Source: Pseudomonadota bacterium
Lineage (GTDB): Bacteria; Pseudomonadota; Alphaproteobacteria; Caulobacterales; Caulobacteraceae
Assembly: GCA_023424215.1 (NCBI GenBank)
Contig: JAFAEC010000180.1
Coordinates: 1-10,550, forward strand
Reading direction: 5' to 3'
DNA length: 10,550 nt
The position numbers and the translations under genes were made by a program. Positions 1 to 5,889 of this stretch are shown piece by piece (within the stretch, counting starts at the first letter, position 1; every line of letters starts with the position of its first letter). The notes beneath the pieces were generated by a model. It did no database searches. It had not been told where the DNA came from and was given only the letters and a program-made list of their open reading frames with translations.

Positions 1-49
1 CATCCGTCTCGCTCCGCGAGCCACCTTCCCCCGCAAGGGGGGAACGAAG
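1..49. repeat. Palindromic intergenic-type repeat inside the helicase reading frame
   Basis: Two inverted repeats stand side by side: CTCGC-tcc-GCGAG at 8-20, and TTCCCCC with GGGGGAA at 26-32 and 38-44 around the loop GCAAG. On the minus strand it reads CCCCCTTGCGGGGGAA followed by GGTGGCTCGCGGAGCGAGAC. I know this form as a dispersed repeat common between genes in Caulobacterales and related alphaproteobacteria. Here it sits in the helicase frame and is translated as roughly SPLAGEGGSRSETD. The element probably continues past base 1. No second copy was seen in the window. Confidence 0.65.
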
Positions 50-670
50 ACCTGGGCTCAGCCACTCCGCGATCATCCCGGGATCGTCCACCGTCGCGCT
101 CAGCGCCACGCGACGCATCTGCGGTGAGAACGCCTGCAGCCGGCCCAGTCCGAGGCTGAGGAGGTCGCCGCGCTTGCCGCTCCAGATGGCGTGGACCTCG
201 TCGAGGACGACGCATTTCAGGTCGGCGAAATAGCTGCGCGCGCCTTCCCAGGCGCAGAACAGGGCCAGCTGCTCAGGCGTGGTCAGCAGGATGTCGGGCG
301 GGAACTCCCGCTGACGCTGGCGCTTCGACTGCTTGGTGTCGCCGGTGCGGCTCTCGACGTGGATGTTCAGCCCGATCTCGCGGATCGGGGTCATCAGGTT
401 GCGCTCGACGTCGGTGGTCAGGGCCTTGAGCGGCGACAGGTAGAGGGTGTGCACCCCCGACCCGGGCCCGGTCTCCGGCTTCGGCCCGCGCTCGGCCAGG
501 TCGATCAGCGACGGCAGGAATCCCGCCAGCGTCTTGCCGCCGCCGGTGGGCGCCACCAGCAGGGCGTGCGATCCGGCCCCGGCGGCCGCGACCATCTCCA
601 GCTGATGGCGCCGGGGCGCCCAGCCGCGGCACGCGAACCAGTCGGCGAACAGCGGCGGGAGGGCGGTCAC
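1..670 (-). CDS. Ligase-associated (Lhr-like) DEXH-box ATP-dependent helicase, N-terminal part
   Basis: Superfamily 2 DNA helicase; only the first 223 codons are in the window and the C-terminus lies beyond base 1. Visible motifs in order: a Q-motif-like RRHQ near residues 20-23, Walker A APTGGGKT at 40-47, motif Ia LSPLKAL, a TTPEQL motif, DEVH (motif II) at 157-160 and SAT (motif III) at 191-193. This order and the opening LPPLFADWF...GW fit the ligase-associated DEXH helicases, which are usually linked to an ATP-dependent DNA ligase and nuclease in repair; those partners are not in view. The start is a GTG at 670-668 that overlaps the vapC stop (GTGA). A GGAG lies only 3 nt upstream, so translation is probably coupled to vapC. 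From about residue 208 the frame (LRSPLAGEGGSRSETD) is encoded by a palindromic repeat. The family call is firm; whether the protein is intact beyond the repeat is unknown. Confidence 0.88.
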   Translation of the reverse strand, partial: MTALPPLFADWFACRGWAPRRHQLEMVAAAGAGSHALLVAPTGGGKTLAGFLPSLIDLAERGPKPETGPGSGVHTLYLSPLKALTTDVERNLMTPIREIGLNIHVESRTGDTKQSKRQRQREFPPDILLTTPEQLALFCAWEGARSYFADLKCVVLDEVHAIWSGKRGDLLSLGLGRLQAFSPQMRRVALSATVDDPGMIAEWLSPGLRSPLAGEGGSRSETD

Positions 671-1083
671 CCGCTCCACGGCGACAGGACCCGACAGCCG
701 GTGGGCTCGAAATGGCGGACATTGCGGGTCACGACGGTCAGGCCGTGAACGTGGGCGGTCGCGGCGATCAGCTCGTCCGTCATGTCGGAGGCTCGCCCGG
801 TCGCGCGATTCGCTTCGGCAAGCGCGGCCCACCGCTCTGTGACGTCCAGATCAATCGGCAGAATGCGCTCGCCATATCGGAGGATCAGGTCCGCCAGCCA
901 GAAGTCGAGATCGTCCCGCCGCCGACCGGGTTCGAGCCGTACGATGCCGCGCCGAAGCTCGCCGACGGTGAGCACGCTGATGTGCAGTTCGGACGGCAGC
1001 CGGTCGCGGAGCCAGTCGATGACGCCCATGTCCGGGCGGGCGCGCTTGGGCTCGCTGACGACGTTGGTGTCGAGGAGGAACAT
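667..1083 (-). CDS. vapC: VapC-family type II toxin, PIN-domain ribonuclease
   Basis: A 138-aa PIN-domain protein, the usual size for VapC/FitB toxins, which are Mg-dependent RNases cleaving tRNA or other RNA when freed from the antitoxin. Seen directly: the N-terminal FLLDTNVVSE with catalytic D5, the second acidic residue E42 in VGELRRG, a third, D103, in DELIAATA, and the closing TRNVRHF at 119-125, where the family often has an acidic residue and this copy has H124. The ATG at 1083-1081 overlaps the antitoxin stop (TGATG) and its own TGA overlaps the GTG of the downstream helicase. It therefore sits in the middle of a translationally coupled chain. Base composition looks less GC-rich than in the flanking helicases, in keeping with a mobile toxin-antitoxin module. 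The family call is firm; the RNA target is unknown. Confidence 0.93.
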   Translation of the reverse strand: MFLLDTNVVSEPKRARPDMGVIDWLRDRLPSELHISVLTVGELRRGIVRLEPGRRRDDLDFWLADLILRYGERILPIDLDVTERWAALAEANRATGRASDMTDELIAATAHVHGLTVVTRNVRHFEPTGCRVLSPWSG

Positions 1084-1334
1084 CAGAAGGGTTCGACCTC
1101 GCGGGCCGGACGGCGGTCCCTTTCCAGATCGACGCCTTCGAGCGACGGACCGTTGAGCAGCCAGTCCTTGAAGTCACGCGATGCGCGCGGATCCTTGAGG
1201 CGCCTGAAATCCTCGGCCGAGAGCACCACGGCGGCGTCCTGACCGTGGATGGATATCTCCTGCGGACCTTCCGTCCGGGACCGGCGGATGACTTCTGACA
1301 GATTGTCCTTGGCCTTGGCCAAACTCCAGGTCAT
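1083..1334 (-). CDS. Phd/YefM-type antitoxin partner of VapC
   Basis: An 83-aa protein beginning MTWSLAKAKDNLSEVIRRS, typical of the Phd/YefM antitoxin fold. That N-terminal half dimerises and binds the operator. The core ends near AVVLSAEDFRRL (residues 35-46), and a charged tail (about 47-83) would wrap and inhibit the toxin. The ATG at 1334-1332 is chosen because GGAGG stands 5 nt upstream; an in-frame ATG four codons earlier overlaps that ribosome-binding site and is less likely. The stop overlaps the vapC ATG (TGATG), the standard antitoxin-first order. Autoregulation is expected from the repeats directly upstream. The same frame stays open far upstream, antisense to the DinG-like gene, which is a GC-composition artefact. 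Confidence 0.92.
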   Translation of the reverse strand: MTWSLAKAKDNLSEVIRRSRTEGPQEISIHGQDAAVVLSAEDFRRLKDPRASRDFKDWLLNGPSLEGVDLERDRRPAREVEPF

Positions 1335-1346
1335 CGCCGCCTCCAT

Positions 1347-1376
1347 TATGGCTATCACGTATGGCCATATATCACG
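1347..1376. promoter_or_regulatory. Candidate toxin-antitoxin operator: tandem TATGGC/TATCACG repeats
   Basis: On the plus strand TATGGC and TATCACG are adjacent at 1347-1359. They are repeated at 1360-1376 with four extra bases (CATA) between them. The second copy also contains the perfect palindrome TATGGCCATA (1360-1369). The block covers the -10 box and the presumed start site of the antitoxin promoter, where a Phd-type repressor would bind. It is markedly AT-richer than its surroundings. The repeats are seen directly; the operator role is inferred from how type II modules regulate themselves. Confidence 0.5.
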
Positions 1377-1394
1377 CTCACAGCCTCCCGACAA
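1366..1394 (-). promoter_or_regulatory. Probable promoter of the antitoxin-toxin-helicase chain
   Basis: On the minus strand TTGTCG (1394-1389) is followed after exactly 17 bases by TATATG (1371-1366), close to the sigma-70-type pattern of alphaproteobacteria. Transcription would start about 25 nt before the antitoxin ATG. The -10 box is overlapped by the repeat block described separately. The match is by eye and untested. Confidence 0.55.
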
Positions 1395-1442
1395 TCGCAT
1401 GTTCCCGTTCCGTTTCACCCGCGAAGCGGCTATCTGTCGAGG

Positions 1443-4298
1443 GTGTCCGCGACCTCTCTCACCGCCTCCGCCGCCCTGACCGGCGCCGAGCCATGGCTGG
1501 CCCTGCCGCCGGCGCTGGCCGTGCCGCCGGGCGCGGGCGCGGTCGCCGACGACGAGGGCGCGCGCCGGATCGGGCGCGGCGCCGCCGAGGGCCTGTTCAC
1601 CGGCGGCGAGGTGATGGTCGCCCACGCCAGCCTGACCGCCCGGCGGCTGGGCGTCGCGCCGCCGCCGCGGTCGCCCCAGTTGCTGGACGTCCTGGAGCTG
1701 TTCGCCTTCGTGCGGCCAGCGCGGTTCTGCGCCCCCTCGGCGGCGGGGCTGGCGCTGGCCATGGGCATGGCCGAGCCCCGGGGGCCCGAGGCCCAGGCCG
1801 GGGCCCTGCGCGAGGCGGCGACGGGACTGCTCAAGGAACTGGCGGCCCCGGACTATCCCAACCGCGAGGACGCCGTGACGCTGGCCGAGACGCTCGGCCG
1901 GGTCGGCTGGAGCTGGGGCTGGCGCGTGCTCGGGGCCCTGCAGCACCAGCCGGTGCGCGAGCGCCGCCATCGCGGCAGCGGACTGGACGCCTGGGCCCGG
2001 CTGCCCGAGTGGGAGGACGAGGCTCCGCGCGGCGAGGCCGGCTCGGCCCCGGTCGACTCCGAGAGCGCCCGCATCCGCCTGGAAAAGCTGCTGCAGGCCT
2101 CGGGCCTCGACGAGACCCGCCCGACCCAGAGCGACTACGCCGCCGAGGCCGCCTACGCCTTCGCGCCGCGCAACGAGGAGGGCCGCCCGCGCATGCTGCT
2201 GGCCGAGGCGGGCACCGGCACGGGCAAGACCCTCGGCTATCTCGCCCCCGCCAGCCTGTGGGCCGAGCGCAACCAGGGCGCGGCCTGGGTGTCGACCTAC
2301 ACCCGCGCCCTGCAGCGCCAGATCGACCGCGAGATCGCCGCCCTCTGGCCCGACCCGAAGGAGCGCAAGCGCAAGGCCGTGGTCCGCAAGGGGCGGGAGA
2401 ACTACCTGTGCCTGCTGAACCTGCAGGAGATGGTGCAGGCGGCGCAGCTGGGGAACGGCGACCTCGTCGGCATGGCGCTGGCCAGCCGGTGGGCCCTGCA
2501 CAGCCGCGATGGCGACATGACCGGCGGCGACTATCCCGGCTGGCTGCCCGGCCTGTTCGCCACCCCGCCGTCGCAGCAGGCCAGTCCCGCCAATCTGGTG
2601 GACCGGCGCGGCGAGTGCGTCCACGCCGCCTGCCCGCACTACCGCACCTGCTTCGTCGAGAAGACCATCCGCGCCAGCCGGCGGGCCGATCTGGTGGTCG
2701 CCAACCATGCGCTGGTCATGACCCAGGCAGCGTTCGACGGGGCCCGCTCCGCCCGCGGCCTGAAGCAGGACGGCGAGACGGCGGCGCTGAAGCGGATCGT
2801 CTTCGACGAGGGCCACCACCTGTTCGACGCGGCCGACAGCGCCTTCTCCGCCTGCCTGTCGGGGCAGGAGGCGGCCGAGCTGCGCCGCTGGATCCGCGGG
2901 CCCGAGGGACGCGCCCGGCGCGGGCGGGGGCTGGAGCAGCGGCTGGGCGACCTGTGCGCCGACAACGAGGCGGCGTCGAAGGCGCTGCAGGACGCCGTGC
3001 GGGCGGCGGCGCAGCTGCCGGGCGAGGGCGTCTCCGGCCGCATCGCCCCGGCCTCGGGCGAGGTCAATCCGGTCGGCCCGGTCGAGCGCTTCCTGCTGGC
3101 CGCGCTGGAGCAGCTGCGCGCCCGCACCAGCGAGAACACCTCCGGCGGCGGCGTGGAGTTCGGCATGGAGTGCGCCCTGCGTCCGGCCACCGACCCGGTG
3201 CGGGAGGCGGCGCGCGAGGCAGCCCAGGCGCTGGCCGCGATCGAGGCGCCGCTGCTGGCCCTGTCGCGGCATCTGGAGGACATCCTCGACGACGAGGCGG
3301 CCGAACTGGACGGCTCGGCCCGGGCCCGCATCGAGGGGGCCCTGCGCGGCCTCGACCGGCGGGCCCGCATGACCCTGCCGGGCTGGCGCTCCATGCTGGC
3401 GGCGCTCGACGCCGGCGGCGACGAACCGGACCCGGACTTCGTCGACTGGCTGTCGGCCGAGGCCGCCTTCGGCCGCATCATGGACGTGGCCCTGCGCCGG
3501 CACTGGATCGATCCGACCGTGCCGCTGGAGGCGGCGGTGGTGATGCCCGCGCACGGCGTGCTGGTCACCTCGGCCACCCTGTCCGACCCGCTGTCGGACG
3601 ATCCCTTCGACCTCGCCCGCCTGCGCACCGGCGCCGCCCGCCTGATCGAGCCGGCCCGGACCCTGAAGGTCGAGAGCCCGTTCGACTACGCCGCCCACAG
3701 CCGGGTCATCGTGGTCAACGACCTGGTCAAGGACGACCCGCGCCAGACCGCGGCGGCGATGCGCGAGCTGTTCCTCGCCGCAGGCGGCGGCGGGCTGGGC
3801 CTGTTCACCGCCATCCGTCGGCTCAAGGCCGTCTACGAGCGGCTCGGCCCGGATCTGGCGAAGGCCGGCATCCCGCTCTACGCCCAGCACCTCGACCCGC
3901 TGGAGGTCGGGGCCCTGGTCGACGTCTTCCGGGCCGAGCGGGACAGTTGCCTGCTGGGCACCGACGCGGTGCGGGACGGGGTCGACGTGCCGGGCCGGTC
4001 GCTGCGCATCCTCGCCTTCGACCGGGTGCCGTGGCCGCGTCCGGACCTGCTGCACAAGGCGCGGCGCGAGCGTTTCGGCGGCGGGCCGCAGGCGCGGGCG
4101 TGGGACGACGCCCTCGCCCGCGCGCGCATGGCCCAGGCCTTCGGCCGGCTGATCCGCCGCGCCGACGACAAGGGGGTGTTCGTGATGCTGGACGCCGCCT
4201 GCCCCACCCGCCTGTTCGCCAGCCTGCCGCCCGGAACCGAGGTGCAGCGCATGGGGCTGGCCGAGGCCGTCGACCTGGTCGGGGACTTCCTCGCCTGA
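1443..4298 (+). CDS. DinG/Rad3-family (XPD-like) Fe-S ATP-dependent DNA helicase
   Basis: A 951-aa superfamily 2 helicase of the DinG/XPD class, 5'-3' DNA unwinding enzymes used in repair and in resolving R-loops or stalled forks. The N-terminal ~200 residues are poorly conserved and typical of the long alphaproteobacterial form. Walker A is AEAGTGTGKT (254-263). Four cysteines, C323, C392, C397 and C403, are placed as in the XPD/DinG 4Fe-4S domain. Motif II is DEGH (455-458), followed by an arch-like helical insert. LVTSATL lies near residue 709, and motif VI QAFGRLIRR is at 898-906. The GTG start at 1443 is the first start codon in the open frame and has no well-placed ribosome-binding site, so the mRNA may be leaderless. 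It is divergent from the toxin-antitoxin unit and ends base-to-base with the VOC gene stop. The family call is firm; orthology to E. coli dinG is not claimed. Confidence 0.93.
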   Translation: MSATSLTASAALTGAEPWLALPPALAVPPGAGAVADDEGARRIGRGAAEGLFTGGEVMVAHASLTARRLGVAPPPRSPQLLDVLELFAFVRPARFCAPSAAGLALAMGMAEPRGPEAQAGALREAATGLLKELAAPDYPNREDAVTLAETLGRVGWSWGWRVLGALQHQPVRERRHRGSGLDAWARLPEWEDEAPRGEAGSAPVDSESARIRLEKLLQASGLDETRPTQSDYAAEAAYAFAPRNEEGRPRMLLAEAGTGTGKTLGYLAPASLWAERNQGAAWVSTYTRALQRQIDREIAALWPDPKERKRKAVVRKGRENYLCLLNLQEMVQAAQLGNGDLVGMALASRWALHSRDGDMTGGDYPGWLPGLFATPPSQQASPANLVDRRGECVHAACPHYRTCFVEKTIRASRRADLVVANHALVMTQAAFDGARSARGLKQDGETAALKRIVFDEGHHLFDAADSAFSACLSGQEAAELRRWIRGPEGRARRGRGLEQRLGDLCADNEAASKALQDAVRAAAQLPGEGVSGRIAPASGEVNPVGPVERFLLAALEQLRARTSENTSGGGVEFGMECALRPATDPVREAAREAAQALAAIEAPLLALSRHLEDILDDEAAELDGSARARIEGALRGLDRRARMTLPGWRSMLAALDAGGDEPDPDFVDWLSAEAAFGRIMDVALRRHWIDPTVPLEAAVVMPAHGVLVTSATLSDPLSDDPFDLARLRTGAARLIEPARTLKVESPFDYAAHSRVIVVNDLVKDDPRQTAAAMRELFLAAGGGGLGLFTAIRRLKAVYERLGPDLAKAGIPLYAQHLDPLEVGALVDVFRAERDSCLLGTDAVRDGVDVPGRSLRILAFDRVPWPRPDLLHKARRERFGGGPQARAWDDALARARMAQAFGRLIRRADDKGVFVMLDAACPTRLFASLPPGTEVQRMGLAEAVDLVGDFLA

Positions 4299-4304
4299 TC
4301 AGGC
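4293..4304. other. 12-bp palindrome joining two convergent stop codons
   Basis: GCCTGATCAGGC is a perfect palindrome. Its central TGATCA supplies the helicase stop on plus (4296-4298) and the VOC stop on minus (4299-4301), with no base between the genes. It has no T-tract, so it is not a convincing intrinsic terminator. Confidence 0.6.
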
Positions 4305-4733
4305 CTCGAAGGTGATCTCCACGCTGGCCGCCGAGCGCTCGGCCTCGCCATGGAAAACGGCCTCGATGTTGTTGCCGTCGGGGTCGAGCAGGAAGGCGGC
4401 GTAGTAGCCGGGGTGGTAGGGCCGCTCGCCCGGCGCGCCGTTGTCGCGGCCGCCCGCCGCCAGCCCGGCCCGGTGGAAGGCCTCGACCATGGCCCGGTCC
4501 CTGGCCTGGAAGGCGAGGTGGCAGCGGCCGGTCACCCGGCCCTGCGCCGCCTCGCTGTCGGCGGAGGAGATGAACAGCTCGTCGGCCCAGAACCAGGTCT
4601 CGCCCTCTCCGCCGATCGGAACGTCCAGCGCGTCGAAGACGGCCTCGTAGAAGCGGCGGCTGGCGGCGAGGTCGCGGACTACCAGCTGGAGATGATCGAT
4701 CAGGCGTCCGCGATGCAGCGACTGGGTTTCCAT
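4299..4733 (-). CDS. VOC-family protein (glyoxalase/bleomycin-resistance fold)
   Basis: A 144-aa vicinal-oxygen-chelate protein made of two beta-alpha-beta-beta-beta modules. It opens with LIDHLQLVVRDLAASRRFYE; the DHLQL histidine is H14. The second module carries CHLAFQARDRAMVEAF (H72), then AAGGRDNGAPGERPYHPGYY, and ends DPDGNNIEAVFHGE with E124. H14, H72 and E124 are the likely metal ligands. The subgroup is common and usually annotated glyoxalase or extradiol-dioxygenase-like, but its substrate is not known. The ATG at 4733-4731 has GGGAG 7 nt upstream. An open frame runs 37 codons further up, but that part is unlike the family and was excluded. The gene faces away from the DUF2125 operon across a 109-bp gap and is probably monocistronic. 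Confidence 0.9.
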   Translation of the reverse strand: METQSLHRGRLIDHLQLVVRDLAASRRFYEAVFDALDVPIGGEGETWFWADELFISSADSEAAQGRVTGRCHLAFQARDRAMVEAFHRAGLAAGGRDNGAPGERPYHPGYYAAFLLDPDGNNIEAVFHGEAERSAASVEITFEA

Positions 4734-4754
4734 GGCGTGTCTCCCGTGGCGCGA

Positions 4755-4766
4755 GTCCGAACGGAC
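4755..4766. repeat. Inverted repeat GTCCG-AA-CGGAC in the divergent intergenic region
   Basis: A 5-bp inverted repeat with a 2-base spacer lies 22 bases upstream of the VOC start codon, where it could form part of that gene's 5' leader or an operator. A GAGTC at 4753-4757, a possible CcrM (GANTC) methylation site if this is a Caulobacterales genome, overlaps its edge. Function is unknown and chance is possible at this GC content. Confidence 0.3.
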
Positions 4767-4787
4767 CTTCCGCGGCGGCGTTCCCGC

Positions 4788-4816
4788 TTGCCTCGGGTCC
4801 GGGACTGACCCTATCC
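4788..4816 (+). promoter_or_regulatory. Candidate promoter of the DUF2125-hisC operon
   Basis: TTGCCT (4788-4793) and CTATCC (4811-4816) are separated by 17 bases, a plausible housekeeping promoter for an alphaproteobacterium, ending 26 bases before the ATG at 4843. An inverted repeat, GGGTC (4795-4799) with GACCC (4807-4811), falls between the two boxes and touches the -10. The boxes are only moderate matches, so this is tentative. Confidence 0.38.
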
Positions 4817-4842
4817 CGAACGCGACTGGCGCCGGAGCCCCC

Positions 4843-5889
4843 ATGACGCAAGCCGATCCATCCTATCGCCATCCCCGTCGGGGCCTGCTGTGGCCGTTCC
4901 TCCTCGTCGGCCTGGTTCTGGCCGTGTGGACCGGCTGGTGGTTCTACCTCGCCCAACAGATCGAGGCGCGTCTCGCCGCGCAGGTCGCGGTCCTCGTCGA
5001 GGACGGCTGGACCGTCGAGCATGCGCCCGTGACCACCACCGGCTGGCCGTTCCGGGCCCGGGTGTCGATCCCCCACGTGCAGGTCACCGCGCCGTCCGGC
5101 CACGGGGTCGCGGCGCCGGAACTGGTCGCGGAGGCCAACGCGTGGAACCCGGACCGCTGGGTCGTCGTCGCCCCCGCCGGCCTGACCGTCGACCGCGCCG
5201 ACAAGGGCCGCATGGGCGTCCGGGCCGAGGCCCTGCGCCTCAGCGTCAGCCAGCTGCGGTCGCGCTTCCCCGACCTGCGGCTCCAGGCGGTGGAGCCGGT
5301 GTTCACCCCCCACCGCGACGCCGAGCCGTTCCCGATCGCCTCGGCGGAGCGGATCGAGCTCTACACCCGCCCGCACCTGACCGACGGCGTGGCGCGGACC
5401 GACGAGATGGACGTGCTGTTCCGCCTGATCGACGCCCGCGGGCGACGCGACGGTCCGGTCGAGGCCGCCACCCGCCAGGGGCGGCTGACCGCCGAGGTGG
5501 AGGCGACGGTCGCGGCCGCCAGCCGGCTGAGCGGGGCCGACGCCGCCGGACTGCTCGCCAGCTGGACGGAAGCCGGCGGCCGCCTCGTCGACGTGCGCGG
5601 CGAGCTCTCGGCCGGCGAAAGCCGGGCCCGCGTCGAAAGCGCCGTGCTCGCGGCCGGGCCCGATGGACGGCTCGTGGGCGAGGTCTCGCTGCGCGCCGAG
5701 CGGCCGATGGACGCCGTCGCCGGGCTGGCCGGAGCCCGCTCCGGAGCGGTGAATCGCGCCGGCGCCGCCGGGGCCGCCGCCGCCGCCTCGGCCGTCGGAG
5801 ATCGCCCGGTGGACCTCGTGGTCCGCTTCGAGGACGGCCGCACCTGGCTGGGGCCGTTCGCCCTCGCGCCCGCGCCGAAGCTGTTCTGA
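4843..5889 (+). CDS. DUF2125 family membrane-anchored protein
   Basis: A 348-aa protein with one N-terminal hydrophobic segment, LLWPFLLVGLVLAVWTGWWF (15-34), after a short basic stretch (RHPRR). It is therefore probably anchored in the inner membrane with its bulk in the periplasm, unless the segment is cleaved. The rest is rich in short beta-strand-like repeats and holds the TGWPFRARVSI motif (66-76) and an AWNPDRWVVVAP motif (100-111), which I recognise from DUF2125, an alphaproteobacterial family of unknown function. An Ala/Gly-rich linker (GAAGAAAAASAVG) lies near the C-terminus. The ATG at 4843 has GGAG 5 nt upstream; a longer frame from 4732 lacks family resemblance. Its stop overlaps the next start (TGATG), so it heads the operon with the chorismate-mutase-like gene and hisC. 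Confidence 0.83.
   Translation: MTQADPSYRHPRRGLLWPFLLVGLVLAVWTGWWFYLAQQIEARLAAQVAVLVEDGWTVEHAPVTTTGWPFRARVSIPHVQVTAPSGHGVAAPELVAEANAWNPDRWVVVAPAGLTVDRADKGRMGVRAEALRLSVSQLRSRFPDLRLQAVEPVFTPHRDAEPFPIASAERIELYTRPHLTDGVARTDEMDVLFRLIDARGRRDGPVEAATRQGRLTAEVEATVAAASRLSGADAAGLLASWTEAGGRLVDVRGELSAGESRARVESAVLAAGPDGRLVGEVSLRAERPMDAVAGLAGARSGAVNRAGAAGAAAAASAVGDRPVDLVVRFEDGRTWLGPFALAPAPKLF

Noticed and set aside
1401..1416. GTTCCC-GTTCCG-TTTC tandem hexamers upstream of the DinG-like helicase as a LexA (SOS) box
   Set aside because: The alphaproteobacterial LexA site needs GTTC-N7-GTTC. Here the two GTTC are separated by only two bases.
1083..4055. A 990-codon open frame on minus continuing upstream of the antitoxin, antisense to the DinG-like gene
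   Set aside because: Only its last 83 codons resemble a protein family. The rest is Arg/Gly/Gln/Ala-rich antisense of a GC-rich gene, and a ribosome-binding site marks the true antitoxin start at 1334.
1361..4315. A 984-codon open frame on plus, offset from the DinG-like gene
   Set aside because: The translation is Arg/Pro/Gly-rich low complexity with no helicase motifs. The frame starting at 1443 carries Walker A, the Fe-S cysteines, DEGH and motif VI.
4734..4844. N-terminal extension of the VOC protein (37 extra codons)
   Set aside because: The extension is not like the family, runs through the promoter region, and the ATG at 4733 has a good GGGAG site.
3823..5376. A 517-codon minus-strand frame spanning the VOC gene and the divergent intergenic region
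   Set aside because: It crosses two better-supported genes and their control region, and it shows no motifs and strong compositional bias.
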